This document shows positions 10,568-23,700 of a DNA stretch of 64,000 nt, in pieces. The stretch covers positions 248,001-312,000 of the forward strand of contig NC_067300.1 of assembly GCF_020740795.1 (NCBI RefSeq), in the 5' to 3' direction. A program made the translations under genes and the position numbers. Positions within the stretch are counted from its first letter, which is position 1, and each line of letters starts with the position of its first letter. Origin of the DNA: Apus apus. Lineage: Eukaryota > Chordata > Aves > Apodiformes > Apodidae. Below the pieces are notes generated by a model. It was not told the DNA's origin, did not search any database, and saw only the letters and a list, made by a program, of their open reading frames with translations.

Positions 10568-10891
10568 GCTGGTTTGAACTATCTGGTCTCTGGCAACTGG
10601 GACGGTGCTGATATGTCACTCCATTCTGCCTTTCCCTTGATCAGGAGCTGTGTGACCAGCTGCACCTGGAGGGTCAGAGGCTCAAAGGATTTCACTTTAC
10701 TGCCAGCTTTGTGCCAGCAGGCTGGTGGGTGAGTGTTTAGAGCCTTCCCAGCCCCCTGAAGAGCTGGGATAATGGGCTCAGCCCTTGCTAGGCACTGGGA
10801 GAGCACTGGGAGGCCAGTGTGAAGTTCTGTGGGGCAGGAGAGCTGCTGGGGCTGGTCACTCCAGAGTCACACTTGTCTCACTTGCAAAGCT

Positions 10892-10897
10892 TTTATT
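10892..10897 (-). terminator. CLIC3: Poly(A) signal of CLIC3
   Basis: TTTATT on + reads AATAAA on -, giving CLIC3 a 3' UTR of roughly 750 bp (about 10875-11639). The PAXX and CLIC3 transcripts end tail to tail within about 320 bp. Confidence 0.75.
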
Positions 10898-11639
10898 GAT
10901 TTCCAAGAGCTCTGATCCATGGCTTGGGCTTGTCCCAGTGCACCCCATCCCTCTCCCAAGTCTGCTCCTGAGACCTTTCTAATGGTGGGTTCTGAGGGGA
11001 CAGTCCCCTCTGCTCCCCTCACCCAGGGTGATGGGGCTGGGCTGTGTCCACCACCTGTGGCAGCTGCCCCAGCTCTGTCCCATGGCTCTGCCCTGGCTGT
11101 GCTGGTTCCCCTCACTTGGTGCAGCTCCTTGGGACATCCTGCAGTGCCCACTACCCTGGCATAGCCCTGCCTCAGGTCACTCACCTGCTGGGTGGCACAC
11201 CACACCTCCCAGGGAGCCTGCAGGGATGCCTGCCACACATCACTACCCTTTGCAGTGACCTCTGCTTTAGACAGCCTTTCCCCTCCAGCTCTTGCCCTTG
11301 CCCTCAGCATTGCCCAGCTGTGGTACAGGCAGTGCCCAAGGCTGTGGCCCCTTGCACCCATCCTGGTGCCTGAGGGACCACAGGGCAGGTTGAGGGGGCT
11401 GTGGCCAGGCAGGGAGGGTGGCACAAGAGATGATGACATCTGTGGGCTCAGTGCGGTGCAGATTGCTGCCAGCACCTCGGGCAGAGGTGCCAGCGGGGGG
11501 GGATTCGGGTGCCAGGGGCACAGCTCATGCTCTCTGCCTCCCTGAGTGTGTGCAGGCAGAACTGGGGTGGTGGTGGTGGCAGGACTGGGGTGGGTGTTGC
11601 CCAACCCTGGCCCTACACCCACCAGGGCACGTGCCCGGC

Positions 11640-14374
11640 TCACTGCAGTGACCGGACCACAGAGCCATAGGCTTGTATGATCTCCTCGCTGTTGGGGCAG
11701 GTGTATTTGAACTCCTTGGTGGCACTGGCACTGTTGAGGTACCGCCACACGCCCTGCAGCTCCTTGGGGATCCCGAAGCGGCGGTAATGCTGGCACACGA
11801 CCTGCAGGCAGGAATGGGGTGAGCCCTTGCCCAGCCCTGTGTGCCTGCAGTGTGCCAAGGAGGGTCCCACAGCTAGGGGCTGGTATTCAAGGGCAGGGAG
11901 GGTGGCTGGGCCAGAGGACATCCCTCGCACTGCATGGGATGGGGGGTGGCAGTTGGCAGGGGACATGGAGGGGAGCAAGACCTGTGGGAAGGCACCGTGC
12001 TGGGGAGGGGGCTGCCAGTGGGCAGGGGGATGATACAGGGGTTGGCAAAGGAACATGGGGTTTCATGCCAGGGGCTAACAGCACTGAGGATCCAGAGGGA
12101 AATGGGAAGGGCATGGTGCCAGGATAGTCAAGCTCACCTGGACGATGTTGAGCTTGGGCAGCAGGTTGCAGTCGGCTAAGGTGAGCTGGTCCCCGTCAAG
12201 GAAGCGGCGCCGGGAGGCCTGGAGGTGGGGGTCCTGGGCCAGCTCGTACTCCAGCGGGGCACACAGGTACTCGTCCAGCTTCAGCAGGGCCCGTAGCAGG
12301 CTCCGCTGCAGTGCTGTGGGGAGGGCAGCCATGCTGCTGGGTCAGGGCATGAGCCCCATGGTTCTGCCAGCCCACCCCTCTGCCCACTCTCTTCCTAAGT
12401 GAGGCTCTCTTAACTTGCCCAGGTTGGACCTGCCCCTGCCCTCCCAAGGGAGCCCTGGCACAGCCATGTTGAACTGTGTGGGGAGACCCAGCTGTGGCCT
12501 GGGGCTGGGGAGGGCTGGAAAGGCTCCAGGTGATCTGACCTGGTGTCAGGCTGGTGACACCTGAGAATTTGCATGGCGTGTCCCCCCCTGCCCCTCCACA
12601 GCTCGAGGTTGCATGGGATAACCCCTCATCCCGCTGCTCACCCTCATCCTGGGCAGGCACCGGGTTCTTGATGAAGGTGGAAAACTTGTGGAAAATGTCA
12701 TTCCCAGCCAGGCTCGACTCCCTGTACTGTGGGACCAAGCTGGGGAACCTGTAGGGACATGGGCACAGCTGAGGAAGGAGGCAGAGCCTGGCAGGGTCAG
12801 GTGTTGCCTTCCCACCCCACCTCTCAACCTGTCCTGCCCCTCTTTGGCTCTTTGCCCCCTCTCAGGGCAGTGCCCACTGACATGGGTGGGCTCAGCTTGT
12901 CCTCCAGGAAGTCCTCAATGGTGACAGTGTCGGTCTTGGGCTCGCCATTGTAGAGCAAAACAGGCAGCTGGGCACCCGGAGCAAAGTCCTTCAGAACGTC
13001 CAGTGCCCTGCAGAAGATGGGGACAGACACTGATGCCTGGTCGTGTGCAGGGCTCTGCAGGGCACCATGCACATGTTTGTGTGTGTGTATTTTTCAAGGG
13101 CAGGTTTGACAGGGCTTTGAGCAGCCTGGTCTAAAGGAAGGTGTCCCTGCTGTTGCAGGAGGGTTGGAACTAGATGATCTACTAGGTCCCTTCCAACCCA
13201 AACCATTCTGTGATTCTGTGTGTGTGTTTGCAGGCATGTGTGTCCTAGGCAAAAGGACAAGGTGGTGCCCCTCAGGGTGCTCCTGCCTCAGCATGTGACC
13301 ATGGCAGTTTTGCCCTAGAAAATGCCCACTGACCTCCCTCAGGCTGAGGGGTACAACAGGCTCCAGTATCCCACAGAACCCACCCTCACATCTCTTCCCA
13401 GCCCCCCTCTCAGTGTTCCCATGGCCCTGTCCCCTCTTTGGGCAGGGAGCACGACTCACCTCTTCATATCCACAGTGGTGAGGGTGAAGGGCACCCCTTT
13501 GAGCAGCAGCACCATAAAGAGCCGCTGGCAGAAGGGGCAGTGCCCCACACTCTCCCCATCCTCGCTTGCCTGCAGGCAGAGAAGGAGAGCTCACCTGGTG
13601 GGTGCAGGGTGAGGATGGCAGGGCACATGCCACCCCACCTCCTCCCCTAGCCAAGCCCAGGCTGGCCACAGGCTGGCAAGCAGTGCTAGCACCTGTGGCA
13701 CCAGCTAGACTGGGCAGGGGGCCAGTCCCCAGCCCTCGTCTGCTCCTGGGGCCTCTCTGCCCCACCCTGGGGCAGCTCATGTGGCAGAGCAGGTGCTGGC
13801 CCTGGGCCCCTCTGGGGAAGGGGGTGGGTCCTGAGCTGCCCCAGCCTTGTAGTGCCAAGGAGAGCAGGGCTTGGGGGCAGTGTGGTGGCACCCGTGGCAG
13901 TGGCAGGTGACAGCCCAGCGTGGCAGAGGCTGTGCAGAGGAAGGTGGTGGTGATGCTGGTGGCCCCATTGCCGCCAGGTGCCATCCCAAGTGGGCCCTGC
14001 CGTGCACAACCAGACCAACTGCCCCAGCCAGGTGGCTGCTAGGCAGGACTTGGCAGGTGCTGTGGTGGCCAGGCTGCTGGGCAGGGGCTGTGGTGGGGGC
14101 ACCCCAGTCCAACCCCCTCCCATGCTGAGGACCTCCAGCCCCCCCATGCCCACAGGGCAGGCAGCAGCACGGTGGGCCCTGGGCTGCCCTGAGCTACCCC
14201 AGTGCCCGCCCAGTGCCCACATCTGGGTTCTACAACAGGCAGGGGTGGCCAGGCTACCCCAGTCTGGACAATGCCAGGTGCCTGCCAGAGGTGCTGCCTA
14301 CCGGCCTGAGGCACCCCAGGCCCCTGTGACCCCCTCACCTTGACAAAGAGCTGGATCTGGGGCTTCTCTGCCAT
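11640..14374 (-). CDS. CLIC3: Chloride intracellular channel protein 3, six coding exons
   Basis: CLIC proteins have a glutathione-S-transferase fold and act as glutathione-dependent oxidoreductases, with debated channel activity. Exons in transcript order are 14339-14374, 13460-13569, 12882-13007, 12642-12748, 12138-12313 and 11640-11801, giving 238 residues (human 236). The protein starts [12 protein letters not shown]. Exon 2 holds the thioredoxin-type redox site CPFC followed by QRLFM (human CLIC3 has CPSC). Later blocks are [35 protein letters not shown], the helical domain with [20 protein letters not shown], and [11 protein letters not shown] near the C-terminus. All joins keep frame. 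The start codon is only about 460 bp from the ABCA2 poly(A) signal, the same tandem arrangement as in mammals. Confidence 0.95.
13093..13222 (+). mobile_element. CR1 LINE 3' end fragment in CLIC3 intron 2
   Basis: The last ~130 bp of a CR1 on +, from ttcaagggcaggtttgaca to the terminal ccattctgtgattctgtg, inserted against the CLIC3 reading direction between exons 3 and 2. A (GT)n run abuts each end (near 13078 and 13219). Confidence 0.88.
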
Positions 14375-14824
14375 GCTGGGTGGTGGCTGCCGGCAAGTGC
14401 TGGCTGAGCTGCGAGTGCCGGTGCGGAGCTGTGGCCACTCCCAGCCCACATTCCTCCCCGGGGTGCACCCGCTCCCACCCACGCCTGGCCCCACGGCACA
14501 ACTGGGGACGCCCAGTGATGGAGACACCCAGTCGTGGGGCCACCGTGGCTGCTGCCAGCCGAGTCCAGCCAGGGCCACTCACAGCATCCCCAGATCCTGT
14601 CTGCACCCTGCAGAGCTTCATGCCCCCCCCAGCCCCACCACCAACCCAGAAAGGTGCCAAGGGCTGGGCACAGCCCCATGTTGTGCTTTTCACCCACAGT
14701 GGGCTCCTGCACCCCAGCAGGGGGACCACAAACCCCCTCCTCATCCTGTACCCAGCCCAGTCCCTTCCCAGCCACCCAACCCCTGGCCCTCCTGTCCACC
14801 AGCTACCACACAGCCTCACTGGCT
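14375..14824 (-). promoter_or_regulatory. CLIC3: CLIC3 upstream region between CLIC3 and the ABCA2 transcript end
   Basis: These ~450 bp must hold the CLIC3 5' UTR and core promoter if ABCA2 transcripts end near 14825. The sequence is C-rich on + with no TATA box that I can see. The function is inferred from position only. Confidence 0.4.
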
Positions 14825-15539
14825 CCAGTTATTAATTTTTTATTTAAAACAATAATTATTTTCACATTTCATCCTTTGTTTGTTTTGTTTGCAATGTACA
14901 GGCTTTTCCAAGGCATCACCACCCGCAGGGGTGCCCCGTGCCGGGGCCCTGTGTGGCACCGGCACTGTGCCCGGGGCTGGTGGCCAGGGACGTGCAGAGG
15001 GAGGAGGCAGGAAGCAAGGCCAAACTCAAGGAAGCAAAATAGTGTTAAGGCAGCAGCCACCCCTGCCTTGGGGTGATGCCCTCCTGCTTCCACCCGACTT
15101 TCCACCCAGGGGCTGTTCTCACGGGGGTTTTGTGTGGGCAACACTGTGCAGGGGGCACAAAACCCTTTTTTTTTTTTCTTTTTCCACTGACCATCAAGAC
15201 ACAGGGACAGTGGCACAGCAGCAGGTGGGGGCTGCTCTGCAGAGTAGGGGGCTCTGTGCCCTCCCTGAGCTGCAAGGCATCGGGGTGGGGGAGGACCAAG
15301 CCCAGGCCAGAGCACAGGGCAAGGTGCCATGCCCACCCTTGGGGGGCCCAGAGGGAGCCACCAGCAAGGTGACAGCTAGAAAACCAAAGCTGTCACCATC
15401 TCCTCTCTCCCTGGTGCAAAGGGCTCACCCCAAGGTAGCTTGTTCCCCATTGTCCACCCAGGAAGGCAAAGTGTGCCCAGCAAGGGAGCAGGGTAGGGGC
15501 TGCCCACCTGTGCCATCCACCCCACCCTAGGGCCTGCCA

Positions 15540-15660
15540 GTTTCCAGTATACCTTTAAAAAAAATATGGTCTGAAAAAATCAGAAAATAGAGCTTTTCTC
15601 CCCCAATTTTTCCCCTATTGAAAATACAGTATATTGCATCACAATCTATAGCAGGTGGCA
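15540..15660 (-). promoter_or_regulatory. ABCA2: AT-rich island inside the ABCA2 3' UTR
   Basis: About 120 bp rich in A and T (T-runs, atattttttttaaagg and tgcaatatactgtattttc on -) lies amid GC-rich 3' UTR. Such islands often mark conserved mRNA-stability elements or an upstream cleavage site. No perfect AATAAA is present. Confidence 0.35.
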
Positions 15661-15950
15661 TACACAACTGGCCAGACCAAGGGGCACAGGGACAGTGAAG
15701 GGTCAGATGCCGCCTGTGTCTGCTTCTGCTCTGGTGTCCTACCCACCTCCCCCTGCAGTGCTGCCCACAGCAGGGAGCCAGGTGACCTGGTGCTCGGAGC
15801 CAGCTCGGGGCCTCCAACTGATCCCACGCCAGGGAGGCTGAAGAGGCGATGGGGACAGACATGGAGCAGCTTGGCCCTGAGTGCTCCCCAGGGAAGGAGG
15901 ACTGTGTACAGCCACCCCAGGTTGCTGTAAGAACCTGGGGCACCCATGGT

Positions 15951-15963
15951 GGGGGGGGGGGGG
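15951..15963. repeat. G13 homopolymer
   Basis: Thirteen consecutive G on +. The exact length in an assembly is unreliable. Confidence 0.8.
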
Positions 15964-17363
15964 ATAGTGGAGGTCAACATCAGAGGCCCTGCCACCACCC
16001 CATCTCCTGGCATGGCTGCAGGTGGCTGAAGAGCTGGGGGTGCTGCTGGGCTGTGCGTGCTGGGCATGGCCCCTGCGGGTGATGAGGCAGCAGGACCCTC
16101 TGCAGAAAGGAGGGGCACTGCTGGTCGAGGGGGTGCTCACTGCTGGCCCTGGTGACACTGACAGCCCCACCACCACCACAGTCCATCCTTCCTTCCCCAC
16201 CATCCCGGGCACTTCTGCCAGACTGCATTGGCACTCAGCTGGGCTGTCATGACCTCATACCTCGAGGCCACTCCCAACTTCAGAAGCCATCCTGGGGGGG
16301 TGCAGCAACCCTTCTCCCACTACCACCAGTGACCCAATAAGAAACCAGTGCAAGTGGCTCCATTACAGGGCCAGACACTGAGCAATGGGTGCCAGGGCAA
16401 AAGGAGGGGGACACAGCACAAAGGTGGCACAGCAGCAGTGGTGCCCTGTGGAGGGCAAGCAAGCAGTAAGGGCAGACAGAAGGCAGGATGAGGTGCTCTG
16501 GGAGGAGGGATGTGGCTGGGGGCAGAGGGAAGAAACAGCTGGTGCCAGCATGTGAAATACCCTGTGAAATGCCCCTCTGCCCCCGCACGTGCCCCTCTGC
16601 TGGGGCCCCACTGCCTGGCCCCAGGTGGTGCCAAGTGCCCAGCACACACATGGCAGAGCCAGGTCAGCTGGACTGCTAGGCTGGCAGCAACATGGGCAGG
16701 CAGGACGCACCAGTGGGGCAGTGGCCACATCTTGGGCAGACTGGAGGTCACCAGTGGCATCCTTTGGGTGACAGGAGACAGTTGTGGGTGAAGCACCAGG
16801 GCTCCTGCCCCTGCGGCGCTGGACCCTGAACCCCCCCCAGTGCCAAGGGCAAGCACCAGGCCTGGGGGATGGAAACAAGGCGAAGCAATCGTCCTTCCTC
16901 CCACCCTGCCAGGGCCAGGCCTGGGGTGCTGATGGTGCCAGGAGGAAACGGGGCATCTTCACAGCCAGGGGTCTCCGGGGTGGGTGCAACATGAGTGTCC
17001 AGATGAAGGCACCACTCACAGGCCTCGTCCACAACACAAAGCATGTGGGGCTGGCAGCGCTGGTGCCAGGCAGTGTCCTTCTCTTCGCAGTCTCTGTCTG
17101 CTGGCACACACTGGCTGGGCAAACTGGCTGAGGACAGTGGCCCCCAGTAGCACACAGGGACAATGCCCTGGAGCTGAAGGGGACAAAGGCCACACAGCAG
17201 GTGGTGGCTCGCAGGGTCCAGCCAGGCTGGTGCCACATCTGCCGTGTCCTCCCTGGCTTGTGTCTCTGGCCGCAGCAGCTCCGCTCAACGGGGCGAAGGG
17301 AGGGGAGAGGCCAAAAGGGTTCAGTGGCATCAGAGCCAGGGGACGTGGCTGCCTCCAGGGGTC

Positions 17364-20300
17364 TCAGCACAGCGTGTCCGTGTTGAACGAAAGCTGAGCC
17401 TGTGGGCACAGACAGGCAGGGCTCAGGGGGGGCTGCCCACTCTGCCCAGTGCTGCTGGGGTCACAATCTGGGTTGGGGCCATGATCCCCCCTCCCAGAGA
17501 GCCCTCTTGGGTCCATTCCTGGCCTGTGTCCCCTTCCTGGTACCACAGCACCCAGCCCTGGTGTTTGTGGCAGAGACACAGCTGGGACCAGTCACACCCA
17601 GCTCTGGGACAACCCCTCACCCTCTCCTCCTCAAAGCTGATGAGGCCTTCATCATCTGTCTCCAGGTCCTCCTGCTCCTCCACCACCAGGGCCCTTAGCT
17701 CGGTGGGGGCGGCGCGGGGGCGCAGCAGGTTCAGCACCTGCTCCAGGGGTGACTGCAGGGTGCAGCTGGGGCTCGTCTCCTGCTGCTCCAGGTTGTCACT
17801 TTGCTTCTTGGCAAAATTCACAAACACCTGGGGAAGAAGGGGCAGAGGGCTGTAAGGAACCCCTGTGAGCACCTACACCCTCCCACATAGCACTGGACAC
17901 AGCCCCAGCACATCCCACAGGTCCTGTGGCTGCCACCATGCCCCATGCCTAGCTCCACCTCCCATCCCACAAGTGGTTTCTGCCAGGCATTTTGGCACAG
18001 CCACCCTCGCAAAGACAAGCACCCATGTGCCCAGGCCATCCCCAGCTCACGTTGTCCAATGTGGTCTGGCTGACAGAGTAGTCTTCGATGCCCAGGACAT
18101 CCACCACCTGCTCCATCTTGCTGAAGACCTGTGCCAGTGAGATCTGGTCTGACTTCAGCTGGTACTGGGCCTTGGTGTGGTGCCGCTCCTGCAGGGGACA
18201 GAGGTGACACCCAACAAGCCCTTGCTCCCAGACCCCCTCACATCACCCACAGAGCTGCCCCGGGGGGAAGAGAGGGCTGGCAGAGGTGGCAGGGAGCTCA
18301 CCTTGAGGACAGCCTCGGGAAAGTTGCGGTTGAAGAACCTCACCACCTCCTTGATGTTGAGACTGGATTTGGTGCGCACTGTGATCATATAACCATCTCC
18401 AAACCTGTGCAGGGACAAGGGACACTGTGAGGACCTGCCCCCCCACCTGCACCCCTGCAGGGAATGGCTGACCCCACAAAAGGGGACAATGCTCTCCAGC
18501 AGTGGCTGCACCCACCAGGACGATGCCAGGATGGTTGAGCAAGCCTGTCCCCTGCCCACCCTTCAAACCAGATGTCGCAAGCCGGTACTGGGGGGCTACA
18601 CAGCAGCACCCAAAGGGCTGACATCTCGCCATGGGTGCCACACTGGGGGCCTGGCTCCCTCCCACCCTGCAGTGCACATGGAGTGCTGGACCTCCCACCA
18701 GGCTCTGACCTGTTTTTCAGGTGCTGGATGCTGCCAAGACACTTGAGCCGCCCATTCACCATGATGGCCAGGCGGGTGCAGAGCGCCTCACACTCCTCCA
18801 TGCTGGGGAGACAGGGCTGATTCAGCAGTGGGGACAGTGACATGGGCCACAGGTGGGACAGGTGGGCAGCTGAGCTCCCCAGGCCATCACCCGGGTGCTG
18901 TGGCCCAACCATCAGGGATGGGAGATAGCAACACCAGGTGTCCAGGGTTCCCTCTGCTCCCTGTGCCCCTGCCCAACGCCCTCCCCAGGAACACAGAGCC
19001 CCCTCCCACCCCCACAACACCCCAGGTGGCCAGAGGCATTGTGGGGGCAGCCAGAAGACCTCCCAGACCTGTGGGATGTGAGCACCACAGAGCGACCCGT
19101 TTTGATGACATCCAGGATGAGGTTCCAGAGGAAGCGTCGTGCCTTGGGGTCCATCCCTGTGGTGGGCTCATCCTGCCAGACAGACAGCACCTTTAGACAT
19201 GCCAGCCTCCAGAGGGACCCTGCAACCCCCTTCCTGTCCTGAGCCTGGCTCAGGACACAATCCCACACTCCAGGACACTCATGACAGAGCTGGGGGCAGG
19301 CAGCCCCCACCCAGGGTTATTTCTGCACCCTAGCCTGGTGCCAGCCCCAGAAACACGGAGGGTGGGAGGACCCAAAGGCAGGGTGCTGGAGCCCGGGACA
19401 CACCAAGAAGATGAAGGCCGGGTATCCAATCAGTGCAATGGCTGTGGACAGCTTCCTCTTGTTGCCTCCACTGTAAGTGCTGGCAGGCTTGTCAGCATAC
19501 TTGGTCAGCTCCAGCTTCTTCAGTGCCCACTTGACCACCTGCAAGCATGCGGGGCTGTTGTCACCCTGCCAAAGCCACAGGGCTGGCAGGATTGGCAGTG
19601 GGCAAGCAGTTGGGCTCTGTAGCACAGGCCAGCTGCCCCAGGCATGACAAGCCATGTGCTAGTCAGGGGAGCCCCACAGCAGCCCCTGGCACAGCCCCAG
19701 GGGTCAGCAGGGGCCTGTGAGAGCATGAGCTGGGTCCTTGCACCCCACATGAGTGCTGCACCAGGGTGGCACTGTTGTGGGCCACAGCACCAGCTCAGTC
19801 CCTGCTGATGCCCAGTGACAGCTGTTCCCTCCAGCACTGGCCATGCACCCCCAGAGCCCCACCCGCTCCTCGTCCTTCCAGGGGATGCCACGCAGGCGGG
19901 TGTAGAGCTCCAGGTGCTCCTGGGCTGTCAGCTCATCGAAGAGTGCGTCGAACTGAGGGCAGTAGCCCAAGCTCTGCTGGACCTGCAGGAGCTCCTTCAG
20001 GATGCTGCAGGAGAAGACAGAGAGGCCATGGGGAGAAGGAATCGCTTTTCAGGAGCTCCCTGTTGCTCATCCCCCTATGCATGTCTTTATCCTACAGCAG
20101 CCTTGGCCAAGAGCCAGAATCACTTGCCCTCCTCCCAGATGACAGTCAGCCCAGGACATGGGGCTGCAGAGTCCCACAGAGGCACATGGGCAGGCTCATG
20201 CTGCTTCCTCCTGGGAGACCCCCAAACAGACCCTGTCCCATCCCCAGGACAGTGGGCAGTCCCCACCTCCTGCCCAGCCCATGCCCCCCAACCTGTGCCC

Positions 20301-20735
20301 GTTAACGAAGGCCTCCCCGCCCGTGGTGCTCTCGTCCCCCGTCAGCATCTTGAAGGTGGTTGTCTTGCCCGCACCGTTGACACCCAGCAGCCCGAAGCAC
20401 TCCCCGGGCCGCACGCCCACGCACAGTCGGTCCACAGCCAGGATGCGCCCGATCTTGCGGGACTTGTACACCTGGTGGGGCAGGGGACAGGGGGCCTCAG
20501 CCTGCTGAGAGGCACCCAGACCCCCAACCCCACCCTGCACCCCTTGGACAGGATAGCTCCAAGGTGGTTTCTTGCAGCCCTGGAGCATGCCCTGCCACCA
20601 CTGTCCTGCTGCTGCACCTTGGTGAGGTTTTCAATCTTCAGCATATCATTGTCGGCGTCGCCGCGCAGGACACGGTGACGCTCGTTGGCCACATCGATGT
20701 CATCCTCAATGGGTTTGGTGGAGACGGGCAGCCGC
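17364..20735 (-). CDS. ABCA2: ABCA2 exons 40-49: second nucleotide-binding domain and C-terminus
   Basis: Exon 41 holds Walker A ([20 protein letters not shown]), exon 42 the Q-loop ([19 protein letters not shown]), exon 43 the signature [17 protein letters not shown], Walker B spans the exon 43/44 join ([13 protein letters not shown]), and the H-loop is [20 protein letters not shown]. Exons 46-49 give [34 protein letters not shown] and the end LSFNTDTLC with stop TGA at 17364-17366. Confidence 0.96.
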
Positions 20736-23700
20736 CTGTGGGAGGGCGCAGGGGACAGGGTGGGGATGCCAGCAGGGGCAGCTCTTCAGCTCACTCCCAC
20801 TGGAGGGGCAGGCCTCAGCTAAGGGGCCCCAACAGCCAAGCTGTTCCCCACAGCCAGCCCCTGCCAGCCTGCCCCTTGGTCTCCACCATACTCACTGGGG
20901 TTTTCGGAAGAAGTTGTACTGGCACATGATGGTGATGAAGAAGCCGACGAAGCCTTCAATTGTCATGGCAACAAGTCCCCGTGTCACGATGTCCCATTCA
21001 AAGGGCGACTTCATTTTATCAAACTGCCCTGAGTGGGAAGAAGAGGAGAGAGCAGGTGGGGACACCTTCCCATGGGACAATCTGGTTGTATGTCTTGAGC
21101 TGGCCCATAACAATGACGCTGTCCTGCCCATGTGTCCCCTCCCATGTCACAACTGCCTGGGTTGGTCATAACAAGGCTGTCCACTCCCAGCACATGTGCT
21201 GTTGAAAGCATCTTGCAACTTTTCAACCTCAGAAGGATGAATTAACCCAATGGAGAGTGGGTATTGAGTGGATTTGTCAGATCCTGCCCCAAAATTGCCC
21301 CTCATGATGCCAGCAGCGCTTGTTTGAGAAGCAGAGAGCAGCAAGAGCTTTTGAGGCCAAGCTAGAGATGCAAGTAGCAAAAGGCTCATTTTTGGCTGGG
21401 CAATGCAGCCCTGCAAGAGACTATGTCTGGAAGGGAAGAACCCTTGCAATGCCCATCCCACTTATCTCAGCACAGCTCCACCACGGCCCACCACAGCCCC
21501 ACTGGAATCCCACAGTGTGCCACAGCAGCAGGAACACACCACTCTGCCAGGGCTCACAACCTCCTCCCCCTGTGGAGCCGCTATTTGGGATTGGTCCAAA
21601 GAAACATGTTCAGTGTCACCAGCCCCATGCCACAGCTCCTCATCAGCCTCATCTCTTCCTCCATCCCAGTCAAGTTCACATTGCCTGGCTTTTTGCTCCA
21701 ACTTGCTCTGGGCCTCAGGAAGCCCCAAGGAACAGATGGAAAGGATGTGCCAGCACCATCGTCTCCCCTAGCCCCATATACCCTGGAGCAAGAGGAGAGG
21801 CCATACCAATCTTGGCGTAGTACTCATTGATGTATTCATTGTAGGCCATCTCCATCAAGCCATGACCCAAGTTGTAGTTAGGGAATACAAGGAAGCAGCT
21901 CTTCAGGTAGCTGTTCACCAACTTCAGATCCTGTGGGGACGGGCAAGGGGGATACAACCATCACAAAAACCCCTGATGACTATGAGTGTGTGGTAGGATC
22001 AGGATCCCCAACAAGATACAGCATGGTCAGGTCTCATAGCTGATGCTGCTGGAAGCAGGACTATGCAGCAGAGACCTCCTGAGGTCCCCCCCAGCCCTGA
22101 GCTGTCGCACAATCCAATGGCAGTTTCTCCCTTTGTGGTGGCCCCAGTAAGAGCAATGAATCCCATACCTTGTCATGCTCAAACAGCTGCAGCAGAAAGG
22201 TGGCAACAGTGGCCGTGATGCCAATGAAGAGGTTGATGACGATGAGGAAGACGTAGGCAGAGCTGGGCACCTCAAACCAGAAGGAGGCAGGGTACATGAT
22301 GGGAGTGATGGACCAGCTGGGGAGGCAAGTGGCAGGAGGGCACATCAGCGTGGCAGCAGAGGAACTGGGCAGCACCAACTGTCAAGTCTTGGCATCGCCC
22401 ATCTCTCAGCCCCATCCTCCCCAGGCTCCTCCCCAGCCCTTGCAGCCCACCACCTATGGGAGCTGCAGACCATCAGCCAGGTGGACAGCCCCAAAGCCAG
22501 ATCTTGCCTGCACAGCCACAGTGCAGACAGGGCACTAGAGGGACCCACCAGTGCACCCTGACCACCCCCCGGAGCCACGTACCCGTAGAGAAGGAAGAGG
22601 GAGAGGACGGCAGGGAAGTTGGTGGGAGAGGTGTACGCTGGGAGGTCGAACACAAACAGGATGATGATGCAGCACGTGGCCGGCACCAGGTAGTTCAGCT
22701 GGAGAAGACAGAAACTTCTGTGGCTGCCCACCCACCCGCCTGGCCCTGGGGGTTCAGCTAATGGGGCCATGTGCCCTGCTCACCATGTCCCACACGTAGT
22801 TGGCCAACCAGTAGATGACAGGGTCGCAGCCACTCACAAACTGCAGATGTTTGGCCTTGGTGGCCTTTTCAGCCACCAGGAACACCACAAAGCTAGCTGG
22901 CACGAAGGACATGGCCACAATGATGAAGATAGCAATCACCACGTCTGTGCCCTGCAAGCTGCATGGAGAGCAAGGAGAGCAGGGATCCCATCACCCTCAG
23001 CTGCCCAGGGAATGGCCACCTGTCCTGGCATGGGACAGTCACTGTGCACAGGGCAGGGCTCAGGGACCCCACATCACAGCCACCCAGTCGTTCTCCACAG
23101 CCTGCACGGCATATGCTTCAGCACTGCTCAGTAAACTGTGGTGAGGTTATCCCTCCCTCCCGTGGGATGGCCACCCTCCCCAGAAACCACTCTCTGGACC
23201 TACAGGTAATCCAGGGACAGGCTGGCACTCGTCTTGTTCATGGGGTGGTTCGTGACTGTGATGCCTGCAGGAAGGCCCAAGAAGAAACACAGGGGCTTGA
23301 AAACTGGCTCAGGACAGAAAATGCTGTCCCCAGCCAGCCTGGTCCTGGCTCTGAGGAGGATGGGTTTCCTCCCTGTCTGAAGCAACCAAGCACCTCAGGG
23401 CCAAGCCCTCCCTCACCAGCTGGCAGAGAGCACCCTCAGACAAGTCCAGGAGCCAGCAGGCAGCACCTTGGGAGGTTTTGCCCCAGCCCAGCCCCTAAGC
23501 CCAGCCCACACAGTCATGGTGTGTGATCCCCCTGGGCACCAGCCTGCTTGGTCCAAGGGGGGACACTGAGCTTCACAGTCTAGCTGGACCATGCACTAAA
23601 GCTGCCCCTGATGTGCTTCTGCCCTTAGACATCTCCAGGTCCTCACCATAGGCAGCAGGGTTGCCTTTGCTCTTGGGCAAGTTGGCCCGCAGGATGGCAT

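Larger units (their letters stand above)
14825..17363 (-). other. ABCA2: ABCA2 3' UTR with poly(A) signal at 14839-14844
   Basis: After the ABCA2 stop (17364-17366) no further coding exon is seen. The first canonical AATAAA on - (TTTATT on +, 14839-14844) lies about 2.5 kb on, in an A/T-rich patch. A second AT-rich island at 15540-15660 stands out against the GC-rich surroundings and may mark an earlier cleavage site. A run of 13 G (15951-15963) lies within. Use of a 2.5 kb 3' UTR is inferred from signal position. Confidence 0.55.
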
